38,292 nt of DNA from an uncultured Bacteroides sp. Its GTDB lineage: Bacteria; Bacteroidota; Bacteroidia; Bacteroidales; Bacteroidaceae. The notes under the pieces are model-generated. The model saw nothing but the letters and a program-made list of their open reading frames with translations. It was not told the origin of the DNA and did not search any database. Numbering within the stretch: position 1 is the first letter of the stretch; every line of letters starts with the position of its first letter. This document shows, in pieces, positions 31,499 through 38,292 of this stretch. The stretch is from contig CANSEY010000035.1 of NCBI GenBank assembly GCA_947646015.1, forward strand, positions 1-38,292, written 5' to 3'. The translations under genes were made by a program, and so were the position numbers.

Positions 31499-33187
31499 AT
31501 GGCTGACGATAAAAAAATCATCTTCTCAATGGTGGGAGTGAGCAAAGCTTTCCAACCAAATAAAAATGTACTGAAAGACATTTACCTGTCGTTCTTCTAT
31601 GGAGCGAAGATTGGTATTATCGGTCTGAACGGTTCCGGTAAATCTACCTTATTGAAGATTATCGCGGGTCTGGAGAAATCCTATCAGGGAGAAGTGGTCT
31701 TCTCTCCGGGATATTCTGTGGGCTATTTGGCACAAGAACCTTATCTGGACGACACAAAGACAGTAAAAGAAGTAGTAATGGAAGGTGTGCAACCGATCGT
31801 TGACGCACTGGCAGAATACGAAGAAATCAATCAGAAATTCGGTTTGCCCGAGTATTATGAAGATCAGGACAAGATGGATATACTTTTCGCCCGTCAGGGA
31901 GAATTGCAAGATATCATCGACGCAACTGATGCATGGAATCTGGACAGTAAACTGGAACGTGCGATGGATGCGCTCCGTTGTCCGCCCGAAGATCAGCCGG
32001 TGGTGAATCTCTCCGGAGGTGAACGCCGTCGTGTCGCTCTTTGCCGTTTGTTGTTGCAGAAACCGGACATCCTGTTGCTCGATGAGCCTACCAACCACTT
32101 GGATGCTGAATCTATCGACTGGCTGGAACAACATTTGCAGCAATACGAAGGTACAGTTATCGCCGTAACTCACGACCGTTACTTCCTTGATCACGTTGCC
32201 GGATGGATTCTCGAACTCGACCGTGGCGAAGGTATCCCTTGGAAGGGAAACTACTCATCCTGGCTGGAACAGAAGACCAAACGGATGGAAATGGAAGAAA
32301 AGACCGCCAGCAAGCGTCGTAAAACACTGGAACGTGAGTTGGAATGGGTGCGCATGGCTCCGAAAGCTCGTCAGGCGAAAGGAAAAGCCCGTCTTAATTC
32401 ATACGACAAGTTGCTGAATGAAGACTTGAAGGAGAAAGAAGAGAAGCTGGAAATCTTTATCCCGAATGGTCCCCGTCTGGGTAATAAGGTAATCGAGGCA
32501 AAACACGTAGCGAAGGCATACGGCGACAAACTGCTGTTCGATGATCTGAACTTTATGCTTCCTCCTAACGGTATTGTCGGTGTCATCGGTCCTAACGGTG
32601 CAGGAAAAACAACTCTTTTCCGTCTGATTATGGGATTGGAAACGGTAGATAAAGGTGAGTTTGAAGTAGGAGAGACCGTAAAGGTATCCTATGTAGACCA
32701 GCAGCATAAAGACATTGACCCGAACAAGAGCGTCTATCAGGTAATCTCCGGTGGTAATGATTTGATCCGTATGGGTGGACGTGATATCAATGCACGTGCG
32801 TACCTGTCCCGTTTCAACTTTGCCGGTGCCGATCAGGAAAAACTTTGTGGTGTTCTTTCCGGTGGTGAAAGAAACCGTCTGCATCTGGCGATCGCTCTGA
32901 AAGAAGAAGGTAACGTTCTGCTGCTCGATGAGCCGACCAATGACATTGACGTGAACACCCTTCGTGCTTTGGAGGAAGGTTTGGAAGACTTTGCAGGGTG
33001 TGCGGTAGTCATCTCTCACGACCGTTGGTTCCTTGATCGTATCTGTACGCATATCCTCGCTTTTGAAGGAGACTCTAATGTATTCTACTTTGAAGGTTCC
33101 TATTCAGAATATGAGGAAAACAAATTGAAGCGTCTAGGCAATGAAGAGCCGAAGCGTGTTCGTTATAGAAACCTAATGACTGACTAG
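31499..33187 (+). CDS. ettA: Energy-dependent translational throttle protein EttA (ABC-F)
   Basis: This is a 562-residue soluble ABC-F protein with two ATP-binding domains joined by a linker. The first has Walker A GLNGSGKST (42-50) and signature LSGGERRRVALCRLLL. The linker/arm region (about 245-325) contains KRMEMEEKTASKRRKTLERELEWVRMAPKARQAKGKARL, the EttA-specific segment. The second has Walker A GPNGAGKTT (364-372) and LSGGERNRLHLAIAL. EttA binds the ribosomal E site and gates entry into elongation according to energy level. Length and motifs match EttA rather than other ABC-F members. Confidence 0.96.
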   Translation: MADDKKIIFSMVGVSKAFQPNKNVLKDIYLSFFYGAKIGIIGLNGSGKSTLLKIIAGLEKSYQGEVVFSPGYSVGYLAQEPYLDDTKTVKEVVMEGVQPIVDALAEYEEINQKFGLPEYYEDQDKMDILFARQGELQDIIDATDAWNLDSKLERAMDALRCPPEDQPVVNLSGGERRRVALCRLLLQKPDILLLDEPTNHLDAESIDWLEQHLQQYEGTVIAVTHDRYFLDHVAGWILELDRGEGIPWKGNYSSWLEQKTKRMEMEEKTASKRRKTLERELEWVRMAPKARQAKGKARLNSYDKLLNEDLKEKEEKLEIFIPNGPRLGNKVIEAKHVAKAYGDKLLFDDLNFMLPPNGIVGVIGPNGAGKTTLFRLIMGLETVDKGEFEVGETVKVSYVDQQHKDIDPNKSVYQVISGGNDLIRMGGRDINARAYLSRFNFAGADQEKLCGVLSGGERNRLHLAIALKEEGNVLLLDEPTNDIDVNTLRALEEGLEDFAGCAVVISHDRWFLDRICTHILAFEGDSNVFYFEGSYSEYEENKLKRLGNEEPKRVRYRNLMTD

Positions 33188-33235
33188 TATTTGCTGACAG
33201 ATTACAAGTTAAATCTCACTTAATATACGAAAGTG

Positions 33236-33264
33236 AAAGGCTCTGCAAACATTGCAGGGCCTTT
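33236..33264 (+). terminator. Intrinsic terminator after ettA
   Basis: AAAGGCTCTGCAA (33236-33248) pairs with TTGCAGGGCCTTT (33252-33264), 13 bp with one T-G pair, followed by ATTGTTTTC. It lies 49 bp after the ettA stop. Confidence 0.75.
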
Positions 33265-33345
33265 ATTGTTTTCGAAAGCAATAAAATGTTTATCTCTCTT
33301 AAAAGAATGTAGCATAATTGTCATCTAAGTCTAAATAATATTAAT

Positions 33346-33353
33346 TATCTTTG
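33346..33353 (+). promoter_or_regulatory. -7 box of the TonB-dependent receptor gene
   Basis: TATCTTTG, 50 bp before the start codon, is a perfect TAnnTTTG match. A clear -33 element is not seen. Confidence 0.5.
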
Positions 33354-33403
33354 TGCACAGTTTCAATGAAACAAACAATTAGTATTAACTAATAAATTAC
33401 ATT

Positions 33404-36400
33404 ATGTTGAAGAGAATGCGGTCTTTTTTAGTGGTCGTAATGTTACTGATTACTGCTACGATGAGTGCGCAAGTTACCACAGCAAGTATGAGTGGTAAAG
33501 TAACAGCACAAGATGAACCTATTATTGGAGCAACGATCGTTGCTATTCACGAGCCCTCCGGTACCCGCTATGGTACAGTGACCAATGTCAGTGGGCAATT
33601 CAATCTGCAAGGTATGCGTACAGGCGGTCCTTACAAAGTCGAAATCACCTATGTCGGCTATCAGTCAGCCATTTACAAGGGCATCCAGTTGTCATTAGGA
33701 GAAAACTACGTATTGAATGTTTCTTTGAAAGAAAGTTCAGAGTTGTTGGATGAAGTAGTAGTAACAGCACCAAAAACTATCGAAAAAATAGGTACTGTTA
33801 CTAATGTAAGTGAACGTCAGATGAACACTTTACCTACTATTAACAGAAGTATAACAGATTTCACAAAGCTCTCTCCTTATGCAGGTGGAAGCAGTTCTTT
33901 TGCGGGGCGTGATGGACGTTATAACAATATAACGATTGATGGTGCTTCGTTTAATAATAGTTTCGGATTAAGTTCTAATAATTTACCTGGAGGAGATTCT
34001 CAACCCATATCTTTAGATGCAATCGATGAGATTACTGTAAATGTCTCTCCTTACGATGTTAAATATTCCAACTTCACAGGTGCTTCTATTAATGCTGTAA
34101 CAAAAAGTGGAACAAACTCATTTTCGGGTACTGCATATACCTATCATAAACCAAGAGGATTTGCAGGGAGCTCTATTGACGGTGAGGATATTCTTAAAGC
34201 AAAAGAATACAACTCTCATTCATATGGTGTAACTTTTGGAGGTCCAATCATTAAGAATAAGCTTTTCTTCTTCTTGAATGCTGAAATTGAAAATAAGGAA
34301 ACTCCGGGGGTAACTTGGCTTCCTAATCAAGATCAAAATGGAACAGGGGATAGCGGAAAACGTATCTCACGTACTTGGGTGGGTGATATGCGTACTATCA
34401 GTGACTTTGTTAAAACTAAATATGATTATGACCCCGGACAGTATGAGAACTTCAATAATTTCCAAAGTGATAATTGGAAGTTAATGGCTCGTATTGATTG
34501 GAATATACATCAGAACCATAAGTTGACAGTGCGTTTTAATTCTGTTTCCTCAGAAGATGACAGAGAAGTAAGCGCTAAGTCCACTATTATAACTAGTACT
34601 AATTCTAATCGTTATGGTTTGGATGCCTTTTCTTTTGGTAATTCAAACTATAAGATGAAAAACGTAGTAACATCGATAACAGGCGAGTTAAATAGTCGTT
34701 TCTCGAATAATGTTCAGAATAAACTGTTAGCCACATATACTCATATTAGTGATACACGCGAGCAGAAAGGCTCTGATTTTCCTTTTGTCGATATATATAA
34801 GGACGGAAAGCAATATATAACTTTAGGTACAGAAGTGTTTACTCCTAATAATCAGGTTATCAATAATGTATTTAGTCTTGTTGATAATGTGAGTATATCA
34901 TTAGGAAAACATGAATTGCTTGCTGGCGTTTCTTTTGAGCGCCAATATTTTAAAAATTCTTATTTGAGAGGCCCTTACGGATATTATCGTTATGATTCAA
35001 TGGATGATTTTATGCAGGGAAAAGTACCTACCATTTATGGTATTACATATGGGTATAATGGTAATGATGCTCCAGGTTCTGAGTTGACATTCGGAATGGC
35101 TGGTGTGTATGCCCAAGACGTATGGTCTCTTACTCCTAATTTTCGTTTGACTTATGGCTTACGTCTGGATATGCCAATATATATGAATTCATTGGATTCT
35201 AACAAGTCAATAGAGGAATTAGCTTTTGTAAATAATACTCATGTCGATATTTCTAAGTGGCCGAAGACGCAAGTCTTGTTTTCGCCAAGAGTCGGTTTTA
35301 ATTGGGATGTAAAAGGTGATCGCTCCGTAATTGTATCAGGAGGTACAGGAATCTTTACTGGATTGTTACCTTTTGTATGGTTCACTAATCAACCAAGTAA
35401 TTCGGGCTTATACCAAAATATGGTAGAGTATAATACACAAAAAAATCCGGGCTCTTTACCTGCTGACTTTGGTTTTAATCCTAATTATAGAGAAACTCTG
35501 CAGAAATATCCCAGTTTATTTCCTTCTACACCTTCAGAGCAAGCACCTGATGTTATAGCATATGTAGATCCTAAGTTTAAGATGCCGCAAGTTTGGCGTA
35601 GTAATTTGAATGTGGATATTCAACTGCCGTATGATTTTATGTTATCTGTTGGAGCAATGTATACAAGAGATATTTATAATGTTGCGCAGATCAATATGAA
35701 TGAGGCTGAGCCTACGGGTGTGTATAATGAACAACCGGATCGTATTTATTGGGCTTCAAAAAAATACGAGTATAATGATTATACTAATGGTAAGAATGTA
35801 GTAGTAAAACTTTCTAATGGAGAAGATAAAGGATATCAATATTCTTTTAATGCTATTTTGACAAAGAAATACGATTTTGGTTTTACAGGGTCTATCGGCT
35901 ATACTTATACAATGGCTAAAGATCTGACTGCAAATCCTGGGTCAGCACCTAATTCAGCATGGCAAAATAATGTGGCAGTAAATTCATTGAATGATCCTGG
36001 AGTATCTTATTCTTTATTTTCTACGCCCCATCGTATTATTGCTAATGCTTCTTATGAAATTAATTATGCTAAATGCTTAAAGACAACGTTCTCGTTATTT
36101 TATTCAGGATATCATACAGGACGTTATTCCTATACATATTATAATGATATGAATGGTGATGGCAATTATTCGGATTTAATATACGTGCCTAACTCTCAGG
36201 ATGAAATGACCTTTGTTGATATTACAGATAAAAGTGGTGCTATTACTTATTCTGCTGTAGATCAAGCTAAAGATTTTTGGGATTTTGTGAACAATGATTC
36301 TTATCTTAAAGATCGTAAGGGAAAATATGTGGAACGTAATGGATCTTTAACACCTTGGATTAATCGCTTTGATTTTAAAATTGCTCAGGATTTTTATGCA

Positions 36401-36676
36401 ACTTTAGGTGGGCGTAAATATGGAATACAGGTTAGCCTTGATATGCTGAATGTAGGAAATATGATTAATTCAAAATGGGGAGCATATCAATCTTGTGGTC
36501 TCAAGAGTTATGACAATGTACAGTTATTAAAAACTGCTAGCAAAGTTGGTGAACCCTTGACTTACCAGATAAATGCTAATTCACGTGAAGCTTTTAAAGA
36601 AAGATCATCATGGCAATATACCAATACCATTGGTAGTGCATGGTCTATGCAATTAGGAGTAAAAGTTACTTTCTAA
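33404..36676 (+). CDS. Oar-like TonB-dependent outer-membrane receptor
   Basis: This 1090-residue outer-membrane transporter has a signal peptide (cleavage near MSAQV, about residue 23), a CarboxypepD_reg-like domain (about 28-115), a plug domain (about 125-230; FAGRDGRYNNITIDGASFNNSFG) and a large beta-barrel ending in QLGVKVTF. It resembles Oar-type receptors. There is no adjacent SusD-like lipoprotein and no TonB/ExbBD, so it is not a typical polysaccharide-utilisation pair; the cargo is unknown. The first 120 codons or so use GC-rich codons like the neighbours, while most of the rest is visibly AT-rich, as if the barrel were acquired or exchanged. Confidence 0.9.
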   Translation: MLKRMRSFLVVVMLLITATMSAQVTTASMSGKVTAQDEPIIGATIVAIHEPSGTRYGTVTNVSGQFNLQGMRTGGPYKVEITYVGYQSAIYKGIQLSLGENYVLNVSLKESSELLDEVVVTAPKTIEKIGTVTNVSERQMNTLPTINRSITDFTKLSPYAGGSSSFAGRDGRYNNITIDGASFNNSFGLSSNNLPGGDSQPISLDAIDEITVNVSPYDVKYSNFTGASINAVTKSGTNSFSGTAYTYHKPRGFAGSSIDGEDILKAKEYNSHSYGVTFGGPIIKNKLFFFLNAEIENKETPGVTWLPNQDQNGTGDSGKRISRTWVGDMRTISDFVKTKYDYDPGQYENFNNFQSDNWKLMARIDWNIHQNHKLTVRFNSVSSEDDREVSAKSTIITSTNSNRYGLDAFSFGNSNYKMKNVVTSITGELNSRFSNNVQNKLLATYTHISDTREQKGSDFPFVDIYKDGKQYITLGTEVFTPNNQVINNVFSLVDNVSISLGKHELLAGVSFERQYFKNSYLRGPYGYYRYDSMDDFMQGKVPTIYGITYGYNGNDAPGSELTFGMAGVYAQDVWSLTPNFRLTYGLRLDMPIYMNSLDSNKSIEELAFVNNTHVDISKWPKTQVLFSPRVGFNWDVKGDRSVIVSGGTGIFTGLLPFVWFTNQPSNSGLYQNMVEYNTQKNPGSLPADFGFNPNYRETLQKYPSLFPSTPSEQAPDVIAYVDPKFKMPQVWRSNLNVDIQLPYDFMLSVGAMYTRDIYNVAQINMNEAEPTGVYNEQPDRIYWASKKYEYNDYTNGKNVVVKLSNGEDKGYQYSFNAILTKKYDFGFTGSIGYTYTMAKDLTANPGSAPNSAWQNNVAVNSLNDPGVSYSLFSTPHRIIANASYEINYAKCLKTTFSLFYSGYHTGRYSYTYYNDMNGDGNYSDLIYVPNSQDEMTFVDITDKSGAITYSAVDQAKDFWDFVNNDSYLKDRKGKYVERNGSLTPWINRFDFKIAQDFYATLGGRKYGIQVSLDMLNVGNMINSKWGAYQSCGLKSYDNVQLLKTASKVGEPLTYQINANSREAFKERSSWQYTNTIGSAWSMQLGVKVTF

Positions 36677-36718
36677 TACAAGTTTTAAAGTTAAAAAGAA
36701 GGATTTTATTTTAATGGG

Positions 36719-36751
36719 AAGCCAGTTAATTCATAATGAGTTAACTGGCTT
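36719..36751 (+). terminator. Intrinsic terminator after the TonB-dependent receptor
   Basis: AAGCCAGTTAA (36719-36729) pairs with TTAACTGGCTT (36741-36751), an 11-bp perfect stem with an 11-nt loop, followed directly by TTTTTG. It lies 42 bp after the receptor stop. Confidence 0.85.
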
Positions 36752-36790
36752 TTTTGTAGCCTTTCTATATAGTGATATACAGCGTAAGGT

Positions 36791-37909
36791 TTATAACCTC
36801 ATTCTCATCACCACCGGATTATGATCACTATACTCCAAATCCGGAGAGAAGTAATCTACCCCTTGAAACTCAGACGAATGGAGGATATAGTCGATTCTCA
36901 GCAGATGCTTGAAATATCGGAAAGTGTACATATACCCATGTCCGCAGGTCTGAAAACCATCATTCAGTTTTTCTCCTTTTACCGTTTGATATACATATGA
37001 AGAAGGGAGAGAGTTGAAGTCACCACATACCAGGGTGGGATAGGGAGAAGCGGAAATCAATTGATTGATATGTTCAGCTTGTGCGGCACGTTTCTTGAAG
37101 TTCTCGTGCAGACCATCGGCAAGGGTGAGAGCGGCACGTTCCGCACGGTCGGTATCATCCGCACGAAGTTCTTTTTCCAGTTTGCGCTTGTTGCGGCTGA
37201 CTTCCGTAGTCTGCAGATGATTGTTGAACAGACGGATTGTTTGGTCGTTAATGTCGATATCACACCACAGGCTGCAGTTGTTGGAATTTGGGTAGGTGAC
37301 GAGCTGCTTCTCCTTGATGGGATAACGGCTGAACACAGCCAGTTGCAAAAGACTCTCCCCGGCAGGAGAAGAAGGTACATAGTAATACGGCCATTCGGAA
37401 AGAACGGTGCGAAGACTGTCAATACCAAATTCATGATTGATCCCAAACTCTTGAAAACAGAAGATATCTACACCGAGCTCCTTCATGCAAGCAGCGATTT
37501 GCTTGCATGAGAAACCTGTGTGCTCGTGATTAAAGCTGTTAACGTTATAGGTGGCAATAGTCAGTGCTGATTCGGTGTCCCTTTCGTTTTTCTTCAGAAA
37601 CGAAGATTCAGTATTCGGTTGGGAAGCCGAATCAAAAAGCGGGAACTGGAGGACACGGGTCAGATACCCCCAATTTCCCAGTATGGCGATTAAAGGAATG
37701 AAAACCCAGCATCGCCAGCGAACCATCCAATAGATGGCAGAGACGACATTAGCTAGCAAAAGTATCGGCAGAACCAATCCGATAAAGGGCATCAGCTTAA
37801 AGCCGTCCGGCGAAGCATCTCCGGCGAAGGCTCCGGCTAATGTGAAACCTGCCAGAATACTCGTCAGCAGGATAGACAGGTAGTAAAGTAATCTATATAA
37901 GGCTTTCAT
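36791..37909 (-). CDS. Membrane-anchored endonuclease/exonuclease/phosphatase family protein
   Basis: This 372-residue protein has three hydrophobic segments (about 7-29, 40-61 and 66-85), then an EEP catalytic domain (about 115-372). The active-site pattern is complete: Asn122 in ATYNVNSFN, Glu154 in FCFQEFG, a CGDFNSLP motif near 297-304 and Asp362-His363 in YSDHNPV. EEP enzymes cleave phosphodiester bonds in DNA, RNA, lipids or inositol phosphates; the domain here should face away from the cytoplasm, but the substrate is not known. It starts 1 bp after the stop of the hybrid kinase gene, so the two are probably one operon. Confidence 0.92.
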   Translation of the reverse strand: MKALYRLLYYLSILLTSILAGFTLAGAFAGDASPDGFKLMPFIGLVLPILLLANVVSAIYWMVRWRCWVFIPLIAILGNWGYLTRVLQFPLFDSASQPNTESSFLKKNERDTESALTIATYNVNSFNHEHTGFSCKQIAACMKELGVDIFCFQEFGINHEFGIDSLRTVLSEWPYYYVPSSPAGESLLQLAVFSRYPIKEKQLVTYPNSNNCSLWCDIDINDQTIRLFNNHLQTTEVSRNKRKLEKELRADDTDRAERAALTLADGLHENFKKRAAQAEHINQLISASPYPTLVCGDFNSLPSSYVYQTVKGEKLNDGFQTCGHGYMYTFRYFKHLLRIDYILHSSEFQGVDYFSPDLEYSDHNPVVMRMRL

Positions 37910-37910
37910 T

Positions 37911-38292
37911 TTATGGTAACCATTTATTAATCATATCCTTGAGCTTCGCTTGCGAGATCGGTTTGGCGATGAAGTCGCTGCATCCGGCATCCGTTGCAGC
38001 GATCTGATCCTGTTGATAAGCATAAGCACTTTGTGCGATAATGGGCACAGTAGGAGAGAGCTCACGAATGATCTTCGTAGCCTCCAGACCGTCGAGATTA
38101 GGCATTTTGATATCCATCAGAATAAGGTCCGGCTTCGCTTCATCGTATGAGGTAACGGCCTCCATACCGTCCCGTGCACGTATAAGCCTGTACTTTCTTC
38201 CAAGAATAGCTTTCAGCAAATCGAAGTTACTGTCCTCATCTTCCGCTATCAGAATAGTCCGCTGGCTTGGAGAGGCATTGGCGGAAATACTA
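37911..38292 (-). CDS. C-terminal receiver domain of a hybrid sensor kinase (5' part outside the window)
   Basis: The frame is open to the right edge. The visible 126 residues have a short linker (ANASPSQR) followed by a complete receiver domain: acidic pocket ILIAEDEDSN, phospho-acceptor Asp in PDLILMDIKMPNLDGLEA, Ser/Thr region IIAQSAYA and conserved Lys in FIAKPIS, ending INKWLP. Receivers of this kind with a preceding linker are usually the tail of a hybrid histidine kinase, but the kinase part is not visible, so a free-standing regulator cannot be fully excluded. The EEP-family gene follows 1 bp later. Confidence 0.8.
   Translation of the reverse strand, partial: SISANASPSQRTILIAEDEDSNFDLLKAILGRKYRLIRARDGMEAVTSYDEAKPDLILMDIKMPNLDGLEATKIIRELSPTVPIIAQSAYAYQQDQIAATDAGCSDFIAKPISQAKLKDMINKWLP

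Overview
The window looks like a chromosomal segment from a Bacteroides species of the gut group (B. thetaiotaomicron/ovatus-like). The signs are promoters of the Bacteroides type (a -7 box TAnnTTTG, in several cases with a -33 TTTG 18-20 bp upstream), few Shine-Dalgarno sequences, and families typical of the phylum: DUF4492 next to cydAB, DUF4251, DUF5686 with a carboxypeptidase-like N-terminal domain, and a large Oar-like TonB-dependent receptor. There is no rRNA, prophage, CRISPR array or classical transposase. Most of the window is core genome.

Layout. (1) 129-6708, minus strand: a six-gene efflux operon, tolC-like / macA-like / ABC ATPase / MacB-like permease, followed by a LytS-type histidine kinase and a LytTR response regulator. 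(2) 6934-10050, plus: DUF4492 small membrane protein, cydA and cydB (bd oxidase). (3) 10201-15442, minus: DUF5686 outer-membrane protein, rarA, a four-helix-bundle (S23/IVP-like) gene and a D-2-hydroxyacid dehydrogenase. (4) 15443-17656: a 22-bp tandem repeat array, a divergent WecB-like epimerase and a TRIC-type channel on the other strand. (5) 17662-20533: DUF4251 protein, lemA-M48 protease operon, ECF sigma factor. (6) 20743-25547: a carboxyltransferase with a degenerate biotinyl domain, mtgA, an OmpA lipoprotein and a MATE exporter. (7) 25639-30970: a two-domain esterase, a putative outer-membrane protein, an RsgA-type GTPase and a GyrI / AraC-GyrI pair. (8) 30971-38292: a short orphan transcription unit, tRNA-Lys, ettA, a TonB-dependent receptor, a membrane-anchored EEP-family enzyme and the C-terminal receiver domain of a hybrid kinase that continues past the right edge.

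The most unusual structure is a family of 7-bp repeat arrays (consensus ARGTAWT on the sense strand of the preceding gene) at intergenic positions in the left third of the window. One pair of arrays in inverted orientation brackets the four-helix-bundle gene between rarA and the dehydrogenase gene. Another inverted pair, sharing the same 11-bp flank (AATCGTAGCTG) but without the gene, separates cydA from cydB. This fits a small mobile unit resembling the S23-encoding intervening sequences of 23S rRNA, with gene-less derivatives. The arrays carry TAA in every frame, and three genes (histidine kinase, cydA, rarA) end inside one. Other points worth attention are a WecB homologue and a carboxyltransferase that have each lost expected key residues, the 22-bp palindromic repeat array at 15667-15776, and a possible small RNA or small membrane peptide at 31082-31290.
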